A stretch of DNA of 64,000 nucleotides from positions 186,001 to 250,000 of the forward strand of contig NW_025813703.1 of assembly GCF_021917145.1 (NCBI RefSeq). Reading direction: 5' to 3'. Position numbers and translations under genes: made by a program. The notes under the pieces were generated by a model, which saw nothing but the letters and a program-made list of their open reading frames with translations, did not search any database and was not told the origin of the DNA. Shown one piece after another: positions 44,901-55,801 of this stretch (positions are counted from its first letter, which is position 1; the number at the start of each line of letters is the position of its first letter). Origin of the DNA: Hypomesus transpacificus (Eukaryota > Chordata > Actinopteri > Osmeriformes > Osmeridae).

Positions 44901-45992
44901 CACTCAATCCTAGACCCTGACCAGGAAGTAAGGAGACTCAATACTAGACCCTGACCAGGAAGTAAGGACACTCAATACTAGACCCTGACCAGGAAGTAAG
45001 GACACTCAATACTAGACCCTGACCATGAAGTAAGGACACTCAATCCTAGACCCTGACCAGGAAGTAAGGAGACTCAATACTAGACCCTGACCAGGAAGTA
45101 AGGACACTCAATACTAGACCCTGACCAGGAAGTAAGGACACTCAATACTAGACCCTGACCAGGAAGTAAGGAGACTCAATACTAGACCCTGACCAGGAAG
45201 TAAGGAGACTCAATACTAGACCCTGACCAGGAAGTAAGGACACTCAATACTAGACCCTGACCAGGAAGTAAGGACACTCAATACTAGACCCTGACCAGGA
45301 AGTAAGGACACTCAATACTAGACCCTGACCTGGAAGTAAGGAGACTCAATACTAGACCCTGACCAGGAAGTAAGGAGACTCAATCCTAGACCCTGACCAG
45401 GAAGTAAGGAGACTCAATCCTAGACCCTGACCAGGAAGTAAGGAGACTCAATACTAGACCCTGACCAGGAAGTAAGGAGACTCAATCCTAGACCCTGACC
45501 AGGAAGTAAGGAGACTCAATACTAGACCCTGACCAGGAAGTAAGGAGACTCAATACTAGACCCTGACCAGGAAGTAAGGACACTCAATACTAGACCCTGA
45601 CCAGGAAGTAAGGACACTCAATACTAGACCCTGACCAGGAAGTAAGGAGACTCAATACTAGACCCTGACCAGGAAGTAAGGACACTCAATACTAGACCCT
45701 GACAATATTGATTGTAAAACCAACTGCATCCGGACCCACTGAACTCCATCAAACTCCATCTGACCCAACTGCCAGCACAAGTCTCTTTGTACAATATGTA
45801 CATGAAAGAATAAAGGTTATTCTTAGCTTAGGTTATTCTCAGTTGTGAATTATTCAGTATTATTCAGTATCTCAAATACGTATTTCTGTTACATAAATAG
45901 CATTGTAAAGTATAGTAGTTCATATGGGTCAGGAATTATTATTACAGGTTAAGTTTATTCATTAGAGAAATAACACATCTTTCCACATTTAT

Positions 45993-46026
<34 letters not shown>

Positions 46027-48310
46027 ATATCATGCATAGTGTTTGTAAGTAAATTGTTTGTTCCAGTTTCCCTGCTGGTTCCTGGGATTGGGAGTACCTC
46101 GGATTTGCATCCCCTGAGGTAAGATAAGACAAACATTGTATAAATCATTGCTATAGCTCAAAGAAACTCACTAACACACTGGTAGACATGTGCTACCCGC
46201 TTTCAGTTGTAACAGTTGTAATGCTCATTTAGTCATCAAGGACACATTGCAACTTCAGTAACATACTGGATACATATTAGCTTGGTGGCGGTAAGATGTT
46301 TGTGTATGCAAGCGTTAAGCCTAGCATGTCTAACCCTACACCTACAATGTCTGCAGCTGATATCTACTGTGTGTGTGTGTGTATATTAAGATGCTAAGGA
46401 GTCACTCTGTGCTTGGAGGAGAAGAACAGAGAGACAGACAGACACAGGTACCCCCCCCACACACACACACACACACAAACACACACCCACACCAGGCATC
46501 TTTCAAATCCAATCGCCTGAGTGAATCATCTCAATAAACTGTTCCGGAGCGGATGTGGTGGTTGGGGTTAGTGTTCGGGTCAGTGACGTCTGTGTTGCTG
46601 TGCAGGAGTATGCAGACGTCCAGTACCGTCGTCGACACCGGCAGAGACGCAGGGGAGACATGCTCAGTCTGCACAGCCTCCGAAGCAACAGCAACACCCC
46701 CGAGTCCAACCGGAGGAGCGACAGTATAGGTACAGCACACCGCCACCAAGTCACACACACAAACCAGAATGCGCCTCAGGATTCATACAGTTGTATCTCA
46801 TCTCAAAGACGCGTGATCCCATCCCATCTAACATAAATGATGTGTGTGTGTTGGGACAGAAGGCCAGGACAGGACTGCAGAAGGTAGGAGGCGAGCGCTG
46901 GGCTCGATGGACGAAGACGACCCCAACATCCTCCTGGCTATCCAGCTCTCCCTCCAGGAGTCCCGGAGAGACAGGGGGACAGAGGGAGGGCGGGAGGACC
47001 GAGGGACCCGACTGGAGCCGGACTCTGTGCTGGAGCCGGAGAGGAGGCCGACCGAGAAACGGATGCCCGAGAGAGGAGTGGGCGGTGCCAGGGTGGGGGA
47101 GGGGGCGGCTGTGACGGAGGGGGCGTCGGGTTCCCACCTCTCCTCTCTCCCAGAGCCCCCCCGCCCCCCCTCCAGGACAGACAGCACGCCTCCCCTCCCC
47201 CCTTCCCTCAACCACCTCCCCCCCGTCCCCCCACCTCCCCCCAGCCTCTGCGGTGAGCTGCTGGAGCTGGGAGACAGCCTTATGAAGTTGGGGAACATCA
47301 CGACGCCCTACCACCTGGAACATGGCTACACGCACGCCAAACCCTACTCGCCCCACGACCACCTCTACAACCGCCTTCCCATCCCCGCTGACCGCAGCTA
47401 CGACCGCAACCGCGACCACGTGGACCCCAGCACCTTAATCACGGCATACACGCAGGACCGAAACGCTGGGACTGCTCGAACTCCGGACCACAGTTATGAC
47501 CGCAACCACAACCAGAGTCACTGCCATTCCAGCCTGTACGCCCCTGATCTGGAACGGACCACACCTTACACACTCGACGCCAAACCCAATCCGAACCCCG
47601 ACCATCCTAAACCTTGCGCACTCACACACAACCCTAACCCCGACCTTCCAACCCCATATGCACCAGAAAACAACCCTGATCACACTATGCCCTGCAGCCT
47701 AGACCAGAACCCGGCCCCCCTCTCCCAACCCCCTGTCCAGCTGTGCCTCTCATTCCCAGACCTCCTGCTGTCTCCAGTGGTTCCCCCGGGGGGCGCCTTC
47801 ACCCCTAGCGACCCCGACTGCCTGGAGCCTCTGGACCCCATGGCTAGCACCCAGCTACTGGACACCATCATGGCCTGGTACCACCCCCAGAACTGCCCCC
47901 AGGACATGAGCCTGGTCCCCTCTGACACCCCGCCCACCACGGAGACAGACTCCCCTGAACTCTCCCCGCAAGACCAGGCAGAGGACCTGCCGGAAACCCA
48001 GAGCACCTCCACCCATGGCATGGAGGCCCCGCCACACCTCCAGCAGCCCCAGGACAGTGAGCCGGAGGGAGGCAGAGGCCAGGCTAGCTCCCCCTGTCCA
48101 GGGAGCCCTGAAGCTTTGAGACCCAGCACGCTGGAGCTGGAATGCGAGAGGTGTGTGGAAAGGCCGGAGGAGGAGGAGGAGGAGGAGGAGGAGGAGGAGG
48201 AGGAGGAGGAGGAGGGGGAGGAGCGTGTGGACCTGTTGCTAGATGCAGCAGACGCGCATTCGCTCGGCGCAGGCGACGCTCCCACGGAGGCGGACCGTGA
48301 GCTCCACTGA
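35993..48310 (+). CDS. ankib1: ANKIB1, ankyrin-repeat RBR E3 ubiquitin ligase, complete
   Basis: Nineteen coding exons: 35993-36180, 37480-37651, 37764-37895, 38654-38839, 39334-39451, 40382-40593, 40692-40780, 40888-41032, 41274-41428, 41533-41621, 41717-41847, 42094-42228, 42416-42502, 42618-42684, 42776-42921, 43151-43329, 46067-46118, 46609-46729, 46860-48310; 1284 aa. The start [17 protein letters not shown] matches human MGNTTTKFRKALINGDE. Ankyrin repeats occupy about 45-205; RING1 ([20 protein letters not shown]) 337-368; IBR about 415-500; RING2 with GCNHMQC, whose Cys532 is the expected catalytic thioester residue of Ariadne-type ligases; a UIM ([18 protein letters not shown]) at about 816-833. 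The tail beyond 840 is long and repetitive (Asn-Pro-Pro units near 1031-1086, a Glu tract near 1237-1256) and poorly conserved. Human ANKIB1 is 1089 aa. Polyadenylation signal at 48641. The introns carry unusual splice-site repeats, listed separately. Confidence 0.97.
38095..38575 (+). mobile_element. L2/CR1-type LINE 3' fragment in ankib1 intron 3
   Basis: Sense frame reads [20 protein letters not shown], then [34 protein letters not shown] and [16 protein letters not shown]. This is the conserved end of ORF2 after the reverse transcriptase in fish L2/CR1-clade LINEs. After the stop comes the typical tail with GTGAAGCACTTTGTGATTTT and GGTGCTATACAAATAAACTT. About 480 bp remain, 5'-truncated as usual. 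The frame of about 100 codons is open, which suggests moderate age. Confidence 0.88.
38618..38637. repeat. Poly-C run near splice acceptor
   Basis: About 18 consecutive C residues lie between the LINE tail and the acceptor of ankib1 exon 4 at 38653. They extend the pyrimidine tract. Confidence 0.9.
38916..39235. repeat. 40-bp minisatellite, 8 copies, ankib1 intron 4
   Basis: Eight units of 40 bp, each ACTAACCCTTACACAACTCA followed by CATTCACCTGGAGGGTTAGG, with a few substitutions per copy (for example ACTAGCCCTTATACAACTCA in copies 1 and 2). Each unit junction gives GGGTTAGGACTAACCC, an inverted repeat of the telomere-like heptamer GGGTTAG around GA. It occupies most of the intron (38840-39333). 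Confidence 0.95.
40152..40381. repeat. 46-bp minisatellite, 5 copies, ending at the exon 6 acceptor
   Basis: Five units of exactly 46 bp: 40152-40197, 40198-40243, 40244-40289, 40290-40335, 40336-40381. Each contains CTGAC or CTAAC, a pyrimidine-rich stretch and CTTCCTGTCTCCAG. The final AG (40380-40381) is the real 3' splice site before ankib1 exon 6 (D-W-D-R codons follow). So the complete branch-point/polypyrimidine/AG module is present five times in tandem. Confidence 0.95.
43327..45703. repeat. 34-bp minisatellite, about 70 copies, starting at the exon 16 donor
   Basis: I counted about 70 units of 34 bp. Each begins GAAGTAAGGA(G/C)AC and ends TAGACCCTGACCAG. The first unit begins inside ankib1 exon 16: its GAA includes the last three exon bases (43327-43329) and its GTAAGG is the functional donor. 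All units keep CAGGAAGTAAGG or a one-base variant. Variation is confined to a few positions (GAGAC/GACAC, TCAATAC/TCGATAC/TCAATCC/TTAATAC), giving recognisable unit types. The array fills most of intron 16 (43330-46066). Confidence 0.97.
45991..46024. repeat. (TA)n microsatellite
   Basis: About 15 TA repeats in ankib1 intron 16, about 40 bp upstream of the exon 17 acceptor. Confidence 0.9.
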
Positions 48311-48646
48311 AACAGGCCGCAGCCTTCTCTCTCAGATGCTGCCACCCGAGGCGCAGGTGGAGCGAGTGCGCCTGGCGTGACGGCACGCAAAACACCGATT
48401 TTTGTTTGAAGCGACAAAGGAGGAAAGATGAGCAGAGACAGGACGGAGGAAGTGAGAGGGGCGCATGGACGGAAAGAGAGGGGGAGAGTGACGATGTGGG
48501 GCGTCCACTTTTGATGATGTCATGATCCGTGCGACGGAAAGAGCCTTTCCAGCCGCTTCAAAAGCAACTTTGGTTTGTTCTGTTCTGGCCGCCTCTTATG
48601 TTTGACTTCCTTTCTCCCGTGTAGGCTCTTTGTTAATGAAAATAAA
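48311..48646 (+). other. ankib1: ankib1 3' UTR with AATAAA
   Basis: Non-coding sequence after the TGA at 48308-48310, ending with a canonical AATAAA at 48641-48646. Confidence 0.7.
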
Positions 48647-48659
48647 ACAAAAAAACATT

Positions 48660-51360
48660 GACATTATTGACTTTGAGGCAGTCTGACCTGCAGTAGAGAG
48701 AAAGGCTAAACTGAAGTGTGCTCTTTGATCCCTGTAGTAGCCTAACCACATATCTCCAATTGAAGGGGGTTTGTTATGAGTGGTTGGTGGTATTATGAAT
48801 GAAAGGGTCACCACCATGGGCCAGTCCTGCTGTCGGGTCATGAGACATGGGCATTTTTAAGTGGGCTAGGGTGTTTTCAAATGGTTACTTGATTTGGACT
48901 TCATATGGATTGATTGATTGATTGATACTACTGATAAACAGACAGTATTTGTCTCAATAGTAAATTGTCACCTTGGTGGTGGTGATCCAGGGATTGGGGG
49001 TAGATAAGGGGCCCTTTTCTATTTTATGTTTTTTTTTTTTATTCCACTCCATCTATATTACAGGTTCACTTTGTGGAGATTAAATTTCATTTTCCAGAAA
49101 GGCCGGCGCTATTAGTCTGAGTGCCTTTTATTCGAATCATTATTTATGAACAGTTTTGATTTATTTATATTTATGTTTCTTTCCACATTTATCAAATGGC
49201 ACTCAAATGTTGAAATGATCAATGACTGCACATATGTTAGGTGTCTATTGCCATATTAAGAGGTTCAACATTGATGGTACAAATCAAGTACTACTGATAC
49301 TTAACTGTATTCAAACAGCTCTCGTTTACACCCTGTAGCACAACTGCTGGGGTTGGCATAACATATTTAATAACGTATCTGTCAAAACGGATGCTCCTAA
49401 ACTAAAGAAACATAATCAAACACTGACCAGGGCTTAATTGAAGAATCAACCATTTCAACACTCCTCCAGTTTTTCTGTTTGTTTGGTTCCAACATGTCCA
49501 TTGCGGCATCTGAATATTGTGCTGACAGGTTGACCTTCTTTGGTGATTCAGTCCTCATGGTTCTCAGTGGGTTAGTTTCTGCTCTTGGCAAATGTGGCTC
49601 TCTCACCACAGTCAAAACATGGATCATCAAAAGACCCGGATGTTTCTGGAGTGATACTATTTGATGTCTGACCTGTGAGTACAACAGTGATATTCTCTGC
49701 TTTGTGTTGATATGGAAGTGTAAGCATCTGCCATATGGGATGGTTTTGAATCTCCCCTTAATGCATCAACTGTCAAGGAAGATGTTGCACTATGCATTGC
49801 AATATACATATACAAGTCTTAATTGGCCCTCTTATTTAATGATTTTTCTACTTTTGTGAAAGTGTACCTGGAGCAGGTTTTATTATGCAAAAAAATAAAC
49901 CAGGCCTTACTCCCATGCTACTTTTGGGTACAGGGCTACACTTTCAGATACGGTTGAGATTTGAGACCCCCTTTTTCACCGTTCAGGATTCTTGGAACCT
50001 TGGTGCTATGTAGCGAACCAGCTCGCTTTTTCACCTGTTTGGAGCGGATTCATTGTAATCTATGATGTGTCATCAACGATGGGTAGATTCTTCTTTTTGG
50101 GGGGCTAATTATTTGTCCTTACGTCTGAGTGAACCCAGCCTTATTCTACTCTTCGACTTGTTCTACATAAAGCTTTCTTCTTCCCATGCTACTTTCTAGC
50201 TTTTCCTGACACTCAGGAGACGACGAACGTCACCAAGCATTGGGTTTTCTCGGCAGATTACTGCACGATCTTTTCCCCCATTATTTCTCACCTTTCTTCT
50301 CCACTGCCTCTCTATCCTCTTTCGAACATGTAGAATATGACACGCCCACTGATGCGACAGTTCTAACTTCAGGTCAGGGAAAATATCCTAATCCTAATTT
50401 TTCGGGTTATGAATCCATTCATTTTTGGTCGAGATCCTCCGAACAGTTCTTATGAGCGCAAACTGGAACCGAACCCGTTCCATGTTTGGTGGTAAAGGGG
50501 TAACGTGGTCCAATAGAGTAATGCACTTGTTCTAAAATAATTGAGTTGATGCATTGAGATGAACATTCCGCCAGACCGATGATAGAGAGTGCCATCAGTG
50601 CTGTAATCAACACAAATGGAGATTAGGTGCCAGCTGGGTGTGTGTTTGAAGCTCTACGTGTGGCGCATTAGGATGCGCGTTCATAAGCGAAACAGAAGTT
50701 GGGTCGCTGTCTAAATATGGATAATTAGGTTAGCAGTTGAATCCTGTAGCCTACATGTTAAGTTTTTTTTCCAATTTCTTTTTCATGGGTCAACACTGTC
50801 ATATTTTCTACTCTAGTTCATTTGTGTGTTCCTTAAACAACTACAGATGTTAATGTTAGGCCTGCTTGCGCTTCTTCTCTATACTTGATACATTCCTGAT
50901 CAGTCCATAATAAAAGGAGGCAATGTTTGATGTGTGAACCATAGGCCTACTGTAAGTGAAAGTATCAGTGCAAAGTTTACTCTCAATAAAAAAAGAACAT
51001 GTATTATTGCAGTCTTTTTTAAACAACAATTGTACATAGCCTATAAGTCAGATAAACACAATAGTTGTCTAGCAACTGGCAATAGTCTTACTAGGGAGAG
51101 TTTGGCTAGCTCCTCAGAATATTTTAATTACTGAATACGACGTCTTTATGGTTTGGTCGATGTCCATTTACAGTCAAAGACAACTTATTGCGAATATTTC
51201 TGCCGTATTAAACAATCGCAAAGCGCTGGCTTTCATCTCACATCCCATACAAAGTAAGTAGGCGTACATGGGCGAACAGTATGCAAAAATTGCAGGGACA
51301 TAACCGACAACACCGTCTTGTAGCTACCATTGCTTTAAATAAAAAGCCCATTCATGTGGG
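48660..51360. other. Intergenic between ankib1 and snrpd1, no gene seen
   Basis: About 2.7 kb of AT-rich sequence with a short ATTG repeat near 48908-48926. No coding exon, RNA gene or recognisable mobile element was found before the MITE at 51368. Confidence 0.45.
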
Positions 51361-51367
51361 CTCCAAG

Positions 51368-51921
51368 CAGGGGCGTCGTTAGACCCTTTTTACTGGGGCA
51401 CGTGCCCCAGTATAAATCTGCTGTACCCCCCCTGTGAAATCTAAAGTTTGAGTTTGAACAATTTACTTTATTAGTCAGTGCATTCATTTAAATTGATAAT
51501 CCCGGAAAAAATAAATGCAGTATCCCAATCAACACTTGTCAAATCAAAGCAGTTTAACGAAAACACCATGATACTTGCAGAATTCCATGTCAGCCTGCTC
51601 AAATAGCCACTGCAGCACGCACAAAGAAGTCCAGGTGTCGGACTCTGCACACAAGTCAGAATTGAGGTAGGATAAGGAAACATTACAAAACAAAAAAAGT
51701 TTCTAAATGATAGGCCTACCGATCATTGTATTTTGACTAAAACATAAAAACAATATTACAGAAGCCCAAAAAACAGTATTTGTGAGCAAATTATACTGAA
51801 GTTTCTAAAGCAGAGTTTCTACAGCAGAGTAGTGCATTGTGCGCAGAAAGCTTGAAAGAAAATAAGGGATACGAATAGGGGCCTGTGCCCCAGTAGAGCT
51901 TTATGTCTAACAACGCCTCTG
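51368..51921. mobile_element. hAT-like non-autonomous element with 8-bp target duplication
   Basis: Ends are inverted: CAGGGGCGTCGTTAGAC on the left and, read on the minus strand, CAGAGGCGTTGTTAGAC on the right, followed in both by ACTGGGGCAC-containing sequence. The flanks GCTCCAAG (51360-51367) and GCTCCAGG (51922-51929) agree at 7 of 8 bases, the duplication length typical of hAT. 554 bp, no transposase. Confidence 0.7.
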
Positions 51922-52537
51922 GCTCCAGGTCAAAAAGGCATTGCAGGAAAGGAGAGGGTGTACAGCTGATACAAAAGGTCTGCTGGAGGTCAACATTAAG
52001 TTGTCACAATCGGAGGGGAAAAGCATTGATTGGAAGAATATTAATCAACAACAATGGGGATTAACTGGTAAAGGGACGACATTTGCATGTGATTCAAAAT
52101 AAGGTGTGCTGAGGAGGGTATCTTAATAAAAAAGAGCAAGTAATGATGTCTAAGAATGGCACACATTAAGTTAACAGTATACTCCATATGATGGGAGTGC
52201 ATGTAGGCTATTAATTAATTGTAGCCTGAGCATGCTAATTAACATGAAGAATATGTTATAGAAGATTATGGTATAGCCGGAGATATCTGAATTTCTGTAA
52301 GGATAATTGTAAATGAGAATCTGGATTGTGCTGGATATAGATAAACCAGAAGATGGCAGTATTGCATCAACTCACGTAAAAACCCAGAGAACAGAAGTAG
52401 GTTGTAAAGTCGCAGTTAATGACGAAATAATTCTGCGACCTAAACGTAATTCATTCAACAGCGGCCTGTGTTCTCACTTGTACGCTGCAATTTTTCTGAA
52501 TTTGGTGGAGGATTTGTCTCTACAGTCCATCACTAAC

Positions 52538-55498
52538 ATGAAACTAGTCCGGTAAGTGTTACCGTGAAATAACGTTCTATCGTGTGTTATGATGAACGTT
52601 GAGAAAAAATGCACGATGGTGCTAGATGGGTTTAGATTTTCGATATTGTCTGATTGTTTTGAGTACGAGGCGGGAAGCGGCAAGCAAGTTAGCCATAGAA
52701 GAAGAAACTAGCTCGTTTTTCATACTTAAGAATTTTTCTTCTTGTATTTCGATGTTCCATGCATTCAATAAATGTGTGTGTTCAGTACCACACATGTCTG
52801 ATATGCAGCAATCTATCTCAGTAGCTGGCTTGCAGTTTGCACTTTGTTGCAAGATACCCGGAACAGCAGTAGCCAGCTAGCGACTATTATGAACATCGTG
52901 TAAGCAATAAGGAATTAGTTGGCTAGCTGTTGTTCAAGGGTCTGTAAGTCATGTTCAAATCAAATCTTTGCCTACCACAGGTTTTTGATGAAACTCAGTC
53001 ACGAGACTGTAACCATCGAACTAAAAAATGGCACCCAAGTCCACGGCACTATTACAGGTAAGGAATCTTGCCTTGTTAGCTTAGCCTATGGTGACTTCTG
53101 GTCTCCTTTCCATTGTAGCTGCACCTATTGTGCAGAAAGATGGAAGCATCTTTGTAAATAGATATACCTAAAGTCTACGTGTGTATTTGAAAGGAACTTA
53201 TCAATGGTCTGTTGGTCTCACTTAAATATAATGAAAAGGATATCATTTATGAAGCAGTCTATAAACGGTGTGTGTTTGTCCTCAGGTGTGGATGTGAGCA
53301 TGAACACTCACCTGAAGGCGGTGAAGATGACCCTGAAGAACAGGGAGCCCACCCAGCTGGAGTCCCTCAGCATCCGTGGCAACAACATCCGCTACTTTAT
53401 CCTGCCAGACAGCCTGCCTCTGGACACCCTGCTGGTGGACATAGAGCCCAAAGTCAAGTCCAAGAAGAGAGAAGCAGGTGAGCTAAACTGAGAGAAATGG
53501 CACATGGGAAGAGAAAGGGAGCTATGAAAGGTTGCAGTTGGTCAACAGAAGCTGCTTGATGTATGAGGTAGGGTTGGTTCAAAAGGCAGTTTTAGTTTCT
53601 GTCTTCCTCCTCAGTTTTGCAGCAGCGTACGTATACACGAAGGGTGTCAAAATGTGCTTCTCATTCGCCATTGCGGTTTCTATTGTATTGTGAAGGTTCT
53701 GTTGCACGGTTTATGAAATATTAAAGTCTTTGTGCAGAAAAATGTACCACCAGTGTGCTAGCTTGCTACCCACTGCTGCAACTGTTCACTTGCACCCTAG
53801 TCCTGTCAACACCAGGAGCACTGGAGCTCTTCTGGCATGTTCAGCTTTGTTCTAAGGTGTCTCAAAACATCAGACATGGCAAGGGCTGGAAACATGCATC
53901 AACTGTTTATCTGCAAAACAATAAGCTGTCCATGTAGTGTTTTTGTAGGTAGACAAACTCATTCAAAAGTAACCATCGACAGTACATCTCAAATGTATCA
54001 TTATCGTGGAAGATATTTTTGTGAAAATGATCAAGACTCAAATTAGTCTGATTCAATCTGTCTTTGGACGTGCTCAGTCTTTATCATTAATGTATTTTAC
54101 AGCATTTGGACGATCTACCTCTTTAATCGGTGATGGAAGTCTCATTTTTAAATGAGATTCCTGACCATGACATGAGTGAGGAATTCAGTCTGATCTAATT
54201 GGCGTTTTCTTTACATCTTATCTGGCCAAGTGAGGACATTTACTGAGCAATGTCAATTTAAGTCTGAACAACCTAGCCACTGTAACCCGCTATTTCATCA
54301 GTCCGAAGTACAAAATCCAGCTGTAAGATCATAATCACCTTACAAGGTAAACAAGGAAAATCTTCATTAGTAGTCAGGGGTATTGATCTGTGTTTTCAGG
54401 TAAGAGCTGAACCTGGAGATATTTACATGGGATATTTCCCATGAAAGGTAATTCTTCCATGGATCCGTGCATTCCAGTATGATCACACAGCTGCTCGAGC
54501 AATTTACAAAGTTTCAGTTCTGCTACCCACAGAGAGAAATTATAGATGTTCAATTAGGGCTGGGCGACATATATTTTTTTTAAATCAAAGGAATGGCTTC
54601 CCTCAATAAAGATATCGTAACATTAATTCATTTTCAATAATGTTGATAAGAAAATAATTATGAACGGTCCATTTAATTTCTGTGATGCATCAGGAAGTTG
54701 CACAGAAATGGTAGCCTACATACGCTCACTAAAATATACTGACTGAGCACCCCAAGTGGAGTAGCTAATGTTAACAGCGGAAAATGAGTCTTATTGCTGG
54801 AAACAGTGGCAGCGGTAAGCCATGGCGAGGGAGCAACTTCCAATGAAGAAATTATGAATAAAAAGGGTTTGTCTTCTTCAGTTATTTGGAAGTGGTTTGG
54901 CAAAGAGCAGAGCAATGTTCGGTGCAAATTGTGTAGTAAACAAACAGGTGGCTACCAGGTCTGGTAATACGATAAACCTTTTATACCACCTGAAGCAAAA
55001 TCACCAGTTGGAACATGCAGAAAGTGTGAGTTTAAGCCAAGGTATTGATAAAAAGCAAGTTTTTAAAAAGCTGAAGTTACTTGACCCCAGGTACGTGCTC
55101 CCTGGCCTTAAACATTTCTCTCACACTTAGCTGTCAAAACTTAATGCCGAAGGTATGGAAAAAGTTGAGGAAGAGACTTATTTTGCTACTACTACGGATC
55201 TATCGTCTTAATTATCGTTATCAAATGGAAATATAAATATCTATCGGGATAATTTTTTACCCACATCGCGCAGCCCTATGTTCAATGTTGGACATGATAT
55301 GGTAACGCTTGACTGTAGACAGACCCAGGAACATTGTAAGAACAGTGCTTTTGTTAGGTTTTCAGTATGCAACTTGGCTGAAGCAATCACTGACCACTCT
55401 CTTTTTGTCTTTCCTCTGTAGTGGCTGGACGTGGGCGAGGCCGGGGCCGTGGCCGTGGCAGGGGAAGAGGCAGAGGCCGGGGTGGTCCCAGGAGATAA
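52538..55498 (+). CDS. snrpd1: Small nuclear ribonucleoprotein Sm D1, complete
   Basis: Four coding exons: 52538-52551 (only 14 nt, MKLV and part of Arg), 52981-53057, 53286-53477, 55422-55498 (TAA). The product is 119 aa, the same length as human SmD1 and almost identical: [20 protein letters not shown], then [48 protein letters not shown] and GGPRR. Sm1 and Sm2 motifs lie at about 7-75. The Arg-Gly tail (about 97-119) is the site of symmetric dimethylarginine in mammals. Known: SmD1 is part of the heptameric Sm ring of U1, U2, U4 and U5 snRNPs. ATTAAA at 55608-55613 probably directs polyadenylation. Intron 3 (1.9 kb) holds a hAT element. Confidence 0.98.
54555..55278 (+). mobile_element. 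Internally deleted hAT transposon with BED finger remnant
   Basis: Termini TAGGGCTGGGCGACAT and CATCGCGCAGCCCTA are inverted and flanked by perfect 8-bp duplications TGTTCAAT (54547-54554 and 55279-55286), as for hAT. Inside, plus-strand frames give [20 protein letters not shown] and, after a frame change, [17 protein letters not shown], together a BED zinc finger (C-x2-C...H-x4-H). This runs into [15 protein letters not shown], a block that lies far downstream in intact hAT transposases. So the middle and the catalytic core are lost. It sits in snrpd1 intron 3. Confidence 0.85.
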
Positions 55499-55797
55499 TC
55501 TGTAGATGCAGCCTCAATCATCTCCCACTGATTGTACAGGACCTTTTTTTCTTGTTTTGTCAAAGGAAATCTTTGAATTCATACCCTTGTCGTTTTGATT
55601 TTTGTACATTAAAATGTTCCTTTGGATAAAAAAAAAAGTGAGCCTCTTCATTGCAATCTTATCATAAAATTGTGAGAATGGGCTTAAGCAAGCAGCGTGA
55701 ACCTGAGACATTGTTCCAGAAGACTCCTGACCATAAACCTGTTCCATAAAGTGAGTTTACCAAGTAAGTAAACTGAGCCTTTTTTTTTCTCCATTAA
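55499..55797 (+). other. snrpd1 3' UTR and short spacer
   Basis: Non-coding; ATTAAA at 55608-55613 and an A-rich stretch at about 55629-55637. No further gene is seen before the repeat at 55802. Confidence 0.5.
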
Positions 55798-55801
55798 TTA
55801 A

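Noticed and set aside
43327-45703. CRISPR-like regular array
   Set aside because: Units are contiguous 34-bp tandem copies without unique spacers, inside an intron of a vertebrate gene.
47680-48417. 245-codon minus-strand frame with a poly-Ser tract
   Set aside because: Antisense of ankib1 exon 19; the Ser tract is the complement of the GAG repeat coding for Glu.
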